Shown here piece after piece: positions 21,374 through 33,414 of a stretch of 64,000 nucleotides of DNA; the stretch's first letter is position 1; the number at the start of each line of letters is the position of its first letter. Where the stretch lies: the NCBI GenBank assembly GCA_014607495.2, contig CP053150.1, positions 10,312,495 to 10,376,494 of the forward strand. The letters are read 5' to 3'. Under the pieces are notes generated by a model. The model was given only the letters and a program-made list of their open reading frames with translations, was not told the origin of the DNA and made no database searches. Origin of the DNA: Carposina sasakii. Taxonomy: Eukaryota > Arthropoda > Insecta > Lepidoptera > Carposinidae. The position numbers were made by a program, and so were the translations under genes.

Positions 21374-22033
21374 CAGGGTGTGGGTGACAGCCAGGAAAAT
21401 ACTGAAATGCTGAACAAGTATCATTGTGTTAAGTTAATCGACAGTGTTATTACTCGCAGGAAATGTATTTTTGATTTGATTGTCAGTAATCTTTACTCTC
21501 TGCGCTAATTGTATCGGGCGATCCTGTGACCAATTAAAGGGATCTAATTATTTGAGCTGTTATTTAAATATTTGAGAAGTTATTATGATCAGTTGTAAAA
21601 ATATATGGGCAGTTATTTATTTTATCGCAGGTTATTTCAAGCAGACTGGAGGTTCTGAGGCAGAAAACACGGAAATTTTCGCAGGAAAATTTCAAAATTT
21701 TTCGATTTTTTTTTCATATTTTCAGGAAAAAATAGTTAGGCCTTAATGAATGACTTAAAAATAAAATTTTAACCAAAAGATGATTTAAAAAAAGTTGCCC
21801 CCAAAGTTCAAATAACTGAGTCACAAGTGATAAAAAAAACAGCGATGTGTCAATAACCAATAAATCCATTAAATTTGTCACAGGATAGCCCGATACAATT
21901 GACGCGGAGAGCGAAGATTACTGATAATCAAATCAAAAATACATTTCCCGCGAGTAATAATACTGTCGTATAATCCAACACAATGATACTTGTTCAGCAT
22001 TTCAGTATTTGCTTGGCTGTCACCTACACCCTG
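21374..22033. mobile_element. 660-bp miniature element with 157-bp inverted repeats
   Basis: Left end cagggtgtgggtgacagcca and right end ggctgtcacctacaccctg are inverted copies, with arms about 21374-21530 and 21877-22033. TA flanks both ends (21372-21373, 22034-22035). The middle is AT-rich with no coding. A second copy of the same family (47476-53898) hosts a full LINE. Probably a non-autonomous Tc1/mariner-type element. Confidence 0.88.
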
Positions 22034-22077
22034 TATGCGTCACATGGTCTTACAAGACCTTCAATTGTATGTTTTTA

Positions 22078-22284
22078 CTAGTGGACGCCCGCGACTTCGT
22101 CCGCGTGGACTGCAGAAAAAAACAAACTTTTATCTTTATAAAAAGTATAAAATAGGTATAGCCTACATAAAAAGTAGCCTGTCAATTTTTATTAAAATCG
22201 CTCCAGCTGTTTTTACGTGCAAGTAACAAACATCTATCCATTCATCCATACTCACAAACTTTCGCGTTTATAATATTAGTAGGA
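22078..22284 (+). repeat. GC-headed dispersed repeat, short copy
   Basis: Starts actagtggacgcccgcgact, continues with 'ggactgcagaaaaaaacaaa' and 'aaaagtagcctgtcaatt', and ends 'gcgtttataatattagtagg'. This is the simplest copy of the family in the window, about 207 bp, with no minisatellite. Confidence 0.7.
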
Positions 22285-22319
22285 TTCAGTAGGTCTAAGA
22301 ATCGGCTACTATCTGTTTT

Positions 22320-22976
22320 TCATAACCCTTCCACGAAATAAGCGATATCCACGCGAGCGGAGCCGCGGGCAACAGCTATTAAATATTGATATACAGGTTA
22401 TAATGAGTCAATAGTATAAATTAGAAAGTGCTTATCATGTTGAATAACTTTTCCTAAGACGGTATTTTCATATCTCTCAAAATTGAGCTGGGCTGTTAAG
22501 GGTTCTGCATCAGGTTATCTAGACCTTCAATTTTATTAAGTTATTAGAAAGTGCTTATCATGCTGAGCAACTTTTCCTAAGACGGTATTTTCATATCTCT
22601 CAAAGTTTAGCTGGGCTGCTAAGGGTTCTGCATCAGGCAGTCTAGACCTTCAATTTTTTTCTTTCATATCATTTCTACGTCATTTTATTCTTTCATACAT
22701 ATTTTTTGGATAACTTGAACCGTTTACGCAGCGCACGCAACGGAAGTCTCCAAAGTTGAATAATTTTCCCCGTTTTTTCCACATTTTCCTCTTATTCTTC
22801 GTCCCTATTGGTCGCACTGTGATGATATATAGCCTAAAGCCTTCCTCGATAAATGGACTATCCAACACAAAAAGAATTTTTTAATTCGACCCAGTAGTTC
22901 CGGAGATTAGCGCGTTCAATCAAACAAACAAACAAACAAACAAACTCTTCAGCTTTATAATATTAGTATAGATTAT
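22320..22976. repeat. GC-headed repeat relatives with a two-unit tandem block
   Basis: 22325-22378 reads on the minus strand like the GC-rich head of a related repeat (ccacgcgagcggagccgcgg on plus). 22422-22545 and 22546-22660 are two tandem units of about 124 and 115 bp, sharing acttttcctaagacggtatt and gggttctgcatcagg. The end (ccggagattagcgcgttcaa, an (aaac)n run, then cagctttataatattagtat) is the family's tail. The 62-codon minus frame at 22680-22868 is not convincing. Confidence 0.6.
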
Positions 22977-23371
22977 ATTATATATATTATATATTATATA
23001 TATAGTATAGATTATTTAAACCTCCTCGATATAGGTATACGTATAGCATTGGCCGCTGGAGAGAACATAGTGTTATGAAGTCTTAGTGTGGAGTATATTT
23101 TTAGTAGTTGTTAGCTGTACAGCAGGCGTAAACTTCGCTGGTACCTACTTTATGAATAGGCAATAGGCCGTATTTCATATTCCTGTATTACCTACTCGAA
23201 TAATTGACAAAGTTGTTTATTTATGGTAATTGTATGACAGTCTGTACGGGAAGACACTGTACTATATGAGTATCTACTACATAAATAATTAAGAATACCT
23301 ATGTATCTATGTATATTGTACAATAGGTACAATGTAAAATATAGGTAATGGTACTTCGCGTATGTCGTAAT
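22977..23371. other. Unassigned AT-rich DNA
   Basis: AT-rich, starting with a palindromic tatata stretch next to the repeat tail. Nothing else recognised. Confidence 0.45.
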
Positions 23372-23565
23372 CCCCCCCCCCCCTTATTACCTAACTAGCA
23401 AAAGCAAAGCGATAGCGAAAATTGTACAAAAATCGCTGATTGCTTGTCAAATTTGTATTACATAAAATAAATTTCAAAGGAACTTTAACATTTCAAGGCG
23501 AATAAGTACAATTTTCGCTATCGGTTTGCTTCGGCTTTGCTATTGCTTTTACGTAATCAGGGGGC
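23372..23565. mobile_element. Small inverted-repeat element (about 190 bp)
   Basis: The left side contains agcaaaagcaaagcgatagc then gaaaattgtac. The right side contains gtacaattttcgctatcg then gctattgctttt, its reverse complement with a few differences. The outer bases are C-rich on the left and G-rich on the right. A related sequence (aacgaaaattgtacaaaatt) surrounds the mag-like element at 59036-63525. I did not find a clear target duplication. Confidence 0.55.
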
Positions 23566-23735
23566 AGCTTGTAGGTAGATCTATTATCTTGTGTGTTTTC
23601 GGTATAGATTGAAAATAAAGATTCCGATTTTTTTATATTTGTTTCTCTGAAAGAAGGATCATAATGCTTGTTCCAATGAAGGAATGCAATAAAATAATAC
23701 CTTGTATTTGTTTGTTTCAACTGCTGAGGCAGGTT

Positions 23736-23872
23736 TACAGAACAATGACCATTCCGACCAAGGCCTCATTAAAGGCTATTGTGAAACTAGATACCATAAA
23801 GAACCATTTCAAAGATATTTTACCGGATACTCGTATCGATAATATCGAATTAAACTCGATACCCACTTACGT
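23736..23872 (+). other. Exon-like open stretch, unassigned
   Basis: An open frame (part of 23664-24074, 136 codons) reads MTIPTKASLKAIVKL near 23748. It is preceded by a pyrimidine-rich stretch ending gctgaggcag, which looks like a splice acceptor, and ends at cgtaggtaaaat, a fair splice donor. Beyond the donor the frame becomes low-complexity. This could be an internal exon of a host gene. It has no recognisable domain, so confidence is low. Confidence 0.25.
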
Positions 23873-24419
23873 AGGTAAAATATGGTATTTTTTTCCTCTT
23901 TTTTACACTCTTTGGCTACACGCGTGGACTTTAAAAAGCCTACGTACTACGAGAAAAAAATTGCGAAATAATCAAGATTTTTCCAAAAACGCGCTATCTA
24001 CGCGATTAGGAGCAAATACTTCCCACAATTTTATTTTAATAACAACTAATATCACCAATAAAATATCGTATTAGAGTTAAAACGCGGCAAATGTCCTCTG
24101 CGTGCGTTTATTACGTGAATTACATAGTGACTGATGAGGAACGTGAAGGTAATGACGTCGTAGATTACATTTGGAGAGGAATCACATCCGCCCTGAGCCC
24201 AGTAATTGGTCATTCACTCCGCTGGACCTGTCCCACGAAGTATGAGAATCGTTGACAACGCTTATTTAAGGTGCTTGCTTATAGATCTGTTGATAACTTT
24301 TTTGTAGGTTTAGTTCGAGTATATGTACTGTACAATTAGGTTCTCTCTCTCTGTGACGTTTAGGGCCTGGATTAAGATCCCGGTAAATGTAAAGCAAACA
24401 ATGATATGATGAATATCGA
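23873..24419. other. Unassigned DNA
   Basis: The plus frame from the exon-like stretch runs on to 24074 with no domain. No repeat was recognised in the rest. Confidence 0.4.
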
Positions 24420-24424
24420 TATCT

Positions 24425-24709
24425 CTATTTTCTATTTAGCTTATAGTTCGCATTGCTAATATCGGTTCTACGGCAGATGTGGGCGGCCCACTGCCACTTC
24501 AGTCTGCTACATTTCGAGTCTGTCACTTTGGTCTTCTGCCGGATAATCTCGTTTCGGACTTTGTCCGTTCGCGAGATTCCGAGCATTGACCTTTCCATAG
24601 CTCTCTGAGTGACATGTAATCGGCGAGCCAGTCCCACCGTCAGATTCCACGTCTCGGCTCCGTAAGTCATAGCTGGTAGAACGCATTGATCGAACACCTT
24701 GTATTTCAA
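24425..24709 (-). pseudogene. RTE LINE reverse transcriptase C-terminal remnant
   Basis: A 94-codon minus-strand stretch (VFDQCVLPAMTYGAETW, LHVTQRAMERSMLGIS, KWQWAAHICRR) that closely parallels the C-terminal part of the RTE ORF at 54296-55618 (VFNQCVLPVMTYGAETW, RIAQRAMERAMLGIS, KWQWAGHIARR). It covers only that region, with no catalytic core. It is therefore a truncated, decayed RTE LINE copy. Both ends are ragged. Confidence 0.8.
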
Positions 24710-24960
24710 AAAATAGTCAGAACCTATCTTAGAGACATTACATCATATGTAAACACCTGTAAATGCTACGATGCTACAGTTGATCTCAGCGGATAAAAAA
24801 GTTGTATCTCACAACATAACTATTACAAACTTATATACATAATTGCTTATTATTATAGACATAAAAGGAATCAGTGAGATTAAATTTAGTGTTGTCCTTA
24901 ATGAAATTATCAGAAATTATTTTATCGTCGTATTTACTAACATTATAGATGTAAATTATA

Positions 24961-25461
24961 CAGGATGATTTTTGGTCGTCAACATTCCCGAAAACTACGA
25001 AATCTCCTCATCATCATGATCATTTTTCTCCATGGAAGCGTGCCTGGGAAGTGTCTGATTTCCAAAATATTAAGGTCCAAAGTTCACACACATTCACACA
25101 CACTACACAACACATTTACCTAGTCCCACATTAAGATCCCTAAGGTCTTGTGTCATGGGTACCAAAGCAACGGTATATAAATACATAGATAAGTATAGAA
25201 ACATCCATGAAAGTTGAGTAAATAGACTGCGTTTTTCTGTATAAAAGCACATTGACACGTGTAGCAAGATTTTTTCACGATAAATAATTAATATCTGTTT
25301 ATGAAAAAACTAGCATAAACACTGGACACTAAAAATTTCGCCCGATCGAGTAAAAAATAAAATTACATCGTTTTCTAGCATTTTTGGCATAAACTTACTT
25401 TATTTGATGTATAGAGTAGGTACGTACCCTACGTTAAGGGTGGCAACAAAAAAACACCCTG
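24961..25461 (+). mobile_element. CAGGATG/TA miniature element interrupted by a SINE fragment
   Basis: Starts caggatgatttttggtcgtc and ends aaaaacaccctg, flanked by TA (24959-24960, 25462-25463). It is the same family as 32786-33167 and 57629-58010. At 25085-25209 it is interrupted by a SINE-like fragment with a duplication of aaagtt (25079-25084, 25210-25215). Without that insert it is close to the 382 bp of the other copies. Confidence 0.85.
25085..25209 (-). mobile_element. 5'-truncated SINE insertion
   Basis: Matches the tail half of the tRNA-derived SINE at 32520-32765: shared words are tccctaaggtcttgtgtc, caacggtatataaata and catagataagtatag-like sequence. It is flanked by the 6-bp duplication aaagtt, and the host element is intact on both sides, which fixes the insertion exactly. 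Confidence 0.8.
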
Positions 25462-25463
25462 TA

Positions 25464-27486
25464 TATAAAATTACCTTACATAGTTATTGTGTTAAAATTT
25501 TATAAAAGAAAATTTATCATTTTATGACTCCTTTCATAATGAGACACATTAGCCCATTCAGATTAGCGAGGAACATCAGATATACATGCTGTGTTATATC
25601 CATTTATCCTATTTTTCTTGTAGGGATGAAATAATTCACTTTTTAGTTGCGTAAAAGCGCGTTTTTCAAGTAGGTAGTATCTTTTTTACTAGTAGAGTAC
25701 CTACTATTCTGTGGCTAATACTAATAAAGCTTCTGGACATAAAGGGCAGTGCACAGGTGCGAGTCCAGGGCGCATTCCCGATTCGTTCCCCGTTGTTTTT
25801 GCGCCTAGGCATCTACTAATGGGGACAGGTTTTGACTGGCCGGGGAGCTTAGCTGTCCTGGTCCCTGAGAGTACACATGTAGCCAGGATAAACGTTGCGC
25901 TTTAAGTTATTTCGGCGTATGTTATGTTAAAAATGACAATATTCATTCTTCTTAGCCTACTAGCTTTTACTTAAGGTAGGTGATCATTTATTCTGTTAAA
26001 ATTTTAAAAGCTATTGGTTTGTATTTTTATTGATGATAGAAGCTCCTTTCGGCAATATTAAATTCAATTTCTTCCTCTTACCTGTGTAATATTAATCTCT
26101 GATAATAAAGTTAAGTTTTTATCTTAATTCCAAAGTTTCTATTTTTACACATAATTTTAAATTCAGGGTGAAATCCGCCGCGTTTTGTGTGCTCGCCACC
26201 TTTTTCCGACATTAACTACAATCCACAGGAGGTTGTGCATTACCGGCACTTGTTAATTGTGACGTACCGCAAAAAACACCCTTATTCAAACTCGATCTTG
26301 AATATCTGCTTTACTTTATAGCTGTATCACGCGAGTTTCTATCCTACAATGATTACGACTAAGTTTACTTTGAAAAATGTTTTTAAAATATGTCGTATGT
26401 GCATATTTGGTAGTATCTACAAAGTGCTCTAATTAACTGTTAACTTGGGTAGATGTATCTTGGCTTTAAGTTCAATGTAGATACTAGTTCAGTGACAATG
26501 AAGATTTTTTATAGATTGAGTTAACGAGCTACCCAGCCGGGTTCTGGTTCAAAAACAAGCTCTTAGCTTTATAAAAGAAAAAAAAAGCTGAATCCGAATC
26601 CAAATCCTAGTTAAGATCGTAGTGTCCATTGTCATCGACATTTTTGTGTGATATTGGTATGTAGAGGACATACCACACTGGATTAGAGAATAAAATCGAT
26701 AAGAAATTACGGGTAACTTTTTGCCCGTGTTACTGATAGATAATCGTCCAAGTCCTAGTCAGTAGGTACTAGACTTCAAGGTAAAAATATGAACTCGAAC
26801 ATGCGAATTTTTGTTTTCTTTAACTTTTTATTGTTTTCATCTTATTTTATTTTATTTTATTTCTGTTTTGAAGCGTATGTAAATAAAATAACTTATCTAC
26901 CTATTAATTACATTAATATTATGCCATTTTTTAACTTTTTTCAATACATTGTATTTATTTATTACTGTATAGTATAGCAATAAACATTCTATTAATGATT
27001 TTTATAGGGTAATTTCAAGCCATACAGTTATTATATATATATACAGTGTCATCGCCTCGAATTCTCTTCGTTTCATGCACTTTTTATGTATTTTTATGGG
27101 TTTTTAATTTAAGAGCTATTAAGATATGCTAAAATGTAATTCAGCTTTCGCATATTTTTATATTAGAGATAATGTAGGTATTCCATATAGTAACAGGATA
27201 TTAGATATAACGACTTTTGAATAAATGAACTAAAACAACGATGAAGAAATATTCAGCATTGATATGTTGCTGTCAATATTCGTGGAACAGAATAGCATGG
27301 TTATATTACACCGAAAAATACCTATTGATAATAAATTACGAATATGTTTTTTTTCAACAACGGCATAGTAACTCGTTGCAAGGTATTTCTATAATATTGA
27401 TTTCAGCAATGGTAGAGTTGTACCGTGTTAAGCAAAATAATTTAAACATTTTGCTAAATATTGCCTAAATTGGCAAACGATTAAAC
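25464..27486. other. Unassigned AT-rich DNA
   Basis: About 2 kb. A GC-richer block at 25735-25905 has a 64-codon plus frame (25711-25905) with no domain I recognise; it may be a transposon remnant. The remainder is AT-rich, including low-complexity TTTTA runs at 26820-26870. Confidence 0.45.
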
Positions 27487-30400
27487 GGCCGTAGTTCTGC
27501 AGAAAGCGACCAAAGCCATTTTTGGCCAAAATGAGTTAGCTATGCCATCACAAACTAGATTTTTTGCTCTATATTCTGTTAAAATCGACTGTTTTTTAGC
27601 ACAATTGGCCGTAGTTCTGCAGAAAGAGACCAACAGTAAAAAACGAGTTTTGAAATATTGACGTTTAAAGTTTCTTTATTTTTTTTTAAAGTTCCCTTAC
27701 GTTTTTCCTGAAAGTTATTTATGTCGTTTAGTAGAAATAAGCTTCGTGCAGAATACAGATATTACAGTTTTTTTTCATGTAATAATCTTGGTTTAAAAAC
27801 AGACATTACTATTTACCTACTTATTGGAATTTGACAATCTTAAATTGTCGTGACCATAGAGTTCTAGTATAGGTACGAGCCGAACATGGAATGACAAAAA
27901 AGTTCTATGTAAATTACTAAATATTAAAAGCAAAATACGACCAAATTACGGGACGAACGGAAAACCTAAAACGAAGAAAGCGACCATCTACTCGTACGTA
28001 GTCGTTTTATGCAGAATAAAATATTGTGAACATTAGTACTATAGGTTATTATCAAAACCGACCGAGTGAAATGTCTGTATTCTGCAGATTTAAAGATACA
28101 TATTTTAGTTGAATAATAATTATTATAGCAGAACTACGGCCAATTATTTGATAAATTGCTAAAAACGATCAACAAGAAAAACAAGTATTAAATTAGTTAA
28201 AAGCAGCCACCTTACCAGAAATATCCAAAATAATGGAAAAATTAATAAATGTTCGACTTTTTAAATATCTAAACAAATATCATATTTTATCTAACTCTCA
28301 GTTTGGATTTAGGCCTAGAATATCAACAGAAGATGTGGTCATTGCGCTTCTACCATCCTTGATAAAGTCGACGATGGAAGTAAGTGTATTGCGGTATTTC
28401 TGGATCTGAAAAAAGCTTTCGATACCGTATCGGTGTCCATTCTTCTGCACCGGCTAGAGGATATAGGTATAAGAGGACTACCTCTGAACCTACTTAAAAG
28501 TTACTTATATGAACGAAAACAGAGGATAAAAATAGGACACGTTATTAGCTCTGAGCAAATTGCAAAATTCCAGGGGAGTGTACTCGATCCAACATTATTC
28601 CTTGTCTACATCAACAGCCTCTGTTCTATGAAAATTGATAATGGCCACATCTCCCATATGCAGATGATACTGCTATAGTATTCTCGGGAAAGACATGGGA
28701 CGGTGTTCGTAAAAGCACAGAGAGTGGTTTATCTAAAGTAGCTGCCTGGTTGGATTCTCACTTATTAATACTAAATAGCTCTACAACAAATTATATGTGC
28801 ATGACAATGAATGAACGATCACAGCCTTCAGCTAATTATCAAATTAAAATACATAACTGTACAAACCGCTCCGACGCCAACTGCGGATGTATTACAATAA
28901 ATAAAGTGCAAAACACTAAATATCTTGGTATAATGTTGGACCAGCGGTTTTCTTGGCATTCTCATATAGAGCTTATCATGGGCAAAATTCGAAAAATTAT
29001 CTGGACTTTCAAGGGACTATAACCTATATATAGACTATAGGGAATATAGCCTCAAAAAACCTTTTAACGCAGATATATGTATCATTAGTTCAATCTATTC
29101 TGTCATACTGTCTACCAGTTTGGGGTGGAGCAAACAAAACTAAATTTCTGGAATTAGAGAGATTTTAAAGATCTCTACTTAAAGTTATGTACCGCAGACC
29201 TTTTAGATTTCCCACAGAGACGCTTTATCTGACATCTGACCTTCTATCTGTAAGAAAATTATATATTTTGAACATCATACTTTTAAAACACAGAAATCTT
29301 CCTTTTTCTGACAATAGTAACAAGAGAAGGAGGCATTATTTAGCACTTGTGCCTAGAGTAAAATCAACCTACGCCAAAAGACAGTACACTAGACAATCAG
29401 CTCGCATATACAACACAATAAATAAAATACTTAATATCTACCCATTGACATATTTTAAAACTAAAGAGAGAGTTACTAATTGGTTAAAGAATAAAAGTTA
29501 TAGCGATGTAGAAGATATAGTCCAGACGATTTCGTTGCAATAAAGTTAAAACTCACCCACATACATTATATAAGTACATGCCTATATTAAATATAATCAT
29601 ACACATACATGCACATGTAGTCCGCCACATACATATTTTTGTATATTCTAAATTAAGTACATACTTACCTATTTTTTTTTTCATGCTATGTAAAAGCCAT
29701 GTTATGGAAGAGCGAGTTCTCCTAGCACAAGCAAATTATTGCTTAAATGGAGATCTCAAACTTCGTTTTTTTTGTATACTTTTGAGAATGAAATAAATTT
29801 ATTTATTACCTTGGTCGAGTTGGTCTGATTAAAGAACTATTCTTCAACTAAAATACGTATCTTTAAATCTGCAGAACACAGCCATTTCACTCGGTCGGTT
29901 TTGGTAATAAATAACCTATAGTACTAATGTTCACAATATTTTATTTTTCATTACAAAGATGGTCGCTTTCTTCGATTTAGGTTTTCCGTTAGTCCCGTAA
30001 TTTGGTCGTATTTTGCTTTTAATATTTAGTAATCCACATAGAACTTTGTTGCCATTCCATGTTCGGCTCGTACCTATACTGGAACTCTATAGTCACGACA
30101 ATTTAAGATTATAAAATTATTATGAAATAAATTTAAGATTGTCAAATTCCAATAAGTAGGTAAGTATTAATGTCTTTTTTAGCTAAGTTTTTAAGCTGAC
30201 GGGTTTGTTAATTTTTAAATGTAATTTTTATCGAACGCCCCGTTCATACTCGTAACCGTTTCAATAAAAATAAAATTTGTGAAATCATATTTAGCAGAAA
30301 ACGACTATAGTTATATTTGGTAGCTATATTTGGTCATGGTATTATAAGTATGTTATATTCTGCAGGAAACGAGTACTTGTTTTTAAACCAAGATTATTAC

Positions 30401-30582
30401 GTGAAAAATGACTGTAATCTCTGTAATACCTATTTAATATTCTGCACGAAGTTTATTTCTACCAAATGACAAAAATGACTTTCAGGAAAAACGTAAGGGA
30501 ACTTTAAAAAAAAAAAGAAACTTTAAACGTCAATATCTCGAAACTCGTTTTTTCTTGTTGGTCTCTCTGCAGAACTACGGCC
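27487..30582. mobile_element. Large inverted-repeat element holding a dead LINE
   Basis: Left arm 27607-28118 and right arm about 29840-30582 are imperfect inverted copies. Both ends carry ggccgtagttctgcagaaag (27607; reverse complement ending 30582). The motif ggccgtagttctgc also occurs at 27487 and, inverted, at 28128-28141, so four copies border sub-units. The right arm is longer because of about 250 bases (roughly 30110-30380) that lack a counterpart. No transposase is visible. The centre is filled by a LINE fragment. It is either a composite of two miniature elements in opposite orientation or one large fold-back. Confidence 0.75.
28200..29805 (+). pseudogene. Decayed jockey/CR1-type LINE (reverse transcriptase part)
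   Basis: 5'-truncated LINE in several frames. Reverse transcriptase pieces in order: KIMEKLINVRLFKYL and SNSQFGFRPRISTED (28220-28330), KKAFDTVS-like and GIRGLPLNLLKSYL (28400-28510), FLVYINSL (28598-28621), then a frame change at the catalytic ADDTA block (about 28655-28675). NTKYLGIMLDQRFSWHSHI follows at 28914-28972. The C-terminal part (29187-29543) is open for 118 codons. A 3' UTR runs to about 29805. It lies between the arms of the inverted-repeat element, so it inserted there later. The frame breaks make it inactive. Confidence 0.8.
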
Positions 30583-30589
30583 AAACATA

Positions 30590-31851
30590 GTTTGCTGTCA
30601 AATTAGAATGCCTTTCGTCGTCGTCGCTTTATCTATCCGTACCAAGACAAATAAAATTTTAAAATAAAAGAGTGAAAAAGCGAATTTTATTTGTTAGCTT
30701 TAAATTAAAACAAATCTATAATAAAATTCAGTACACACTTTCGCGGATTGGGCGCCTGCCTCCTTTCTTCCGCCTTCCTTGGACTGCATCTTGTACCTTA
30801 TCATTTCGAATTCCAAACATTGTCAATTTTAGCCAACAAAAAACAATTTTTGGGAAGTTAACCATAACTAAAGTAAAATTAACCAAAAACCATTTACAAA
30901 AACTTAATACCATAGGATAGACAGGCAACCTGACTTACTCACTTTCACATTTGAATTGGATTGTACATTGTCAAGTTTCTTGGAAAACGATATCAGCAGG
31001 TTCTGTTGAACAAGAGTGTGGAGTTACGTATTTGCGAATAGAAGCTGTGTAGCTACGTGATGTATTCGAAGAAGCGGTAATGGAATCTTGTATATACAGA
31101 ATGAGATACGGGCCTAGTTTTTGTTTTGAGTTGCGTTGGCGATTTTTTTATTTTGAATGGATCAAGTTCAAGTGATCAAAATTGCCAAGGGCAGGTAGCT
31201 GACCATTATAACTAATGCCTAAACTTTATCAATAATATATGGCTTAGGACGGGTACATAGTATAATCATAAAAAAAAATGCAAATAAAAACATTTCACAT
31301 TTACTAATGCAAGATTAGGTTTACAAATGTACCCGATAAATGAAGTGACACTTATAGGTACACGAAATGAAATGGAACCAAATTTTCCTTGAAAAATAGT
31401 TTCTTGTAACAGCTGAAACGTGCATAGATTTATTTGTATTGGGCATTGTTTAATATTCGTGTATAAAACACGTATCTCTAGGAATTACACGATGATGACT
31501 ATCTGTTTTGCTACTTCAGTGTGCTAGGTACGTCTTCCAGGCAGATATATAAAACTTTTAATATCCAAAGATTTACAGATTATTATTAAGTTTGATATAA
31601 TTGGATTAATTTGAGTAATTAAAATAAATCGTGAATTTGTAAAGTATTTACTAAGACAAGCTAAATTCCCTCTAAACCAGATAATAAAATTTCAGTACCT
31701 CTTACTAACACAAACGTCTATTTTTTAAATAACAATTTTATACTACATAGTACTCGTATTTAGTACATTTGCCTTCAATTTCTGGCAGTCACTTTAAAAA
31801 AATTGCCTTAAACTATTATATTTGCAATTAATAGGGTATATCTTTTAGGTG
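30590..31851. other. Unassigned AT-rich DNA
   Basis: No gene recognised. Overlapping open frames on opposite strands at 30672-30928 (82 and 66 codons) have no domain. Confidence 0.45.
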
Positions 31852-31940
31852 ACTATACAGGGTGTAAAAAGACAACGTTGTTTTTTAATACCTCGTATTC
31901 TTAGTGACGTGGCGATGATTTTTTTCTATGGAAGCTTATC
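31852..31940 (+). mobile_element. Single end of a CAGGGTG-type miniature element
   Basis: The sequence tatacagggtgtaaaaagac has the TA + CAGGGTG end shared by the other miniature elements here. I found no matching inverted end nearby, so it is a truncated or solo end. Confidence 0.4.
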
Positions 31941-32519
31941 TATGAAAAAATACAGATGATTTGATTACCTCTCTTTTCTGGAGTCGGCTAAAATATGGGA
32001 CTGACAGGCGGTCAGACTATATTAAACTTGTCTCATACAGACACTCTATCATACCTTTGTAATCGTAGATTCATCTCTCATGTCAAAGAGACAACGCCTT
32101 AACAGACACTTGCTCCTCTTTTGTTTATCAAACCTGCTCTTAAACGGAGCTTATTAACATTTTCATTATACGACGGAATATATTTGTGTATATTATTGTC
32201 TAAATAACAGCGGTTTGAAACCTTAAGACCTCATTTGCAATTAAATGAAAGTAAAGAAGATTTTGTTTCTTAGGGACTCTATGTTTACCACATTTACACT
32301 TAATCCTAATAATATTACAAAGAGAATGGACCTTTGGGTGTCTGTTAGGCTTACAAAATACTTGTAAACGGTTTTGATGAAACATGTAATTTAATTATAT
32401 AGCTTCTATATCACATTGACAGACAGAGAGAAAACACAATATGTTGTAAAGTTGTAGTGTACGAAATTGCGGCCGGCCCCTGGTATAAGCACAGATATGA
32501 TAATAAGTAACATAAGTAA
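31941..32519. other. Unassigned DNA
   Basis: About 580 bases. A 61-codon minus frame (32200-32385) has no recognisable content. No repeat was identified. Confidence 0.45.
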
Positions 32520-32765
32520 CATATTCACACACACACATTCACACACTTCACAACACATTGACCTAATCCCACACTAAGATCCCTAAGGTCTTGTGTCGTG
32601 GGTACTAGGCAACGGTATATAAATATATAGATAAGTATATAAACATCCATGACTCGGAAACAAACATCGATATTCATCACATCAATGTTTGCACCTACCG
32701 GGATTCGAACCCAGGACCTATGGCATCGCAGGCAGGGCCACTACCAACTACACCAATCGGCCGTC
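32520..32765 (-). mobile_element. tRNA-derived SINE
   Basis: Minus strand begins gacggccgattggtgtagtt. It has an A box (tggtgtagttgg, about 32744-32755) and a B box (ggttcgaatcc, about 32700-32710) at normal tRNA-promoter spacing, so RNA polymerase III would transcribe it. A non-tRNA body follows (ttgatgtgatgaatatcg, catggatgttt) and a 3' end of ttgtgaa/gtgtgtg words. Its tail half is the same sequence that inserted at 25085-25209. I did not determine a target duplication. Confidence 0.8.
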
Positions 32766-32785
32766 ATGATACTATACATACTATA

Positions 32786-33167
32786 CAGGGTGATTTTTGG
32801 TCGTCAACGTTTCCGAAAACTACGGAATCTCCTTATCATCACGATCATTTTTCTCCATGGAAGCATACCTGGGAAGTGTCTGGTTTCCAAAATATTAGGG
32901 TCCAAAGTTGAGTAAATAGACTGCGTTTTTCTGCATAAATGCACATAGACGCGCGTAGCAGGATTTTTTCACGAAAAATAATATAATCTGTCTATAAAAA
33001 AACTAACATAAACACTAGACACTATAAATTTCGCACGATCAAGGAATTAAAAAAAAAAAAATCAAAAAAAAATTTTTTTTCCCAGCATTTTTTGTGGCAT
33101 AAACTTACTTTATTTCATGTATAGAATACGTACCCTTCGTTAAAGGTGGCCACAAAAAAACATCCTG
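32786..33167 (+). mobile_element. 382-bp CAGGGTG/TA miniature element
   Basis: Starts cagggtgatttttggtcgtc and ends aaaaaaacatcctg, flanked by TA (32784-32785, 33168-33169). It is uninterrupted and the same length as the inverted copy at 57629-58010. It contains the shared words ccgaaaactacg and tctccatggaag, and has no coding capacity. It sits directly beside the SINE head at 32765. Confidence 0.88.
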
Positions 33168-33414
33168 TATAATGCTAGAGTTAATAATAGTACTTTGCTA
33201 TTTGGGGAATGGGATATACGAGTATAATAACCACTGTAGCGACCACATTCTTCTATTTAAAAAAATATTCATAGGTACCTATGGTGAGCATACTGCAGAA
33301 AGTCTAATTTCTGTGTGGTCGTTAGCATGTGCAAGGAGATATGAGCGTAAAACATCTGCGCAAATAAGCCGAGTCGTGTTACATCTCAGCTTACAATATA
33401 TATTGTAATATTAC

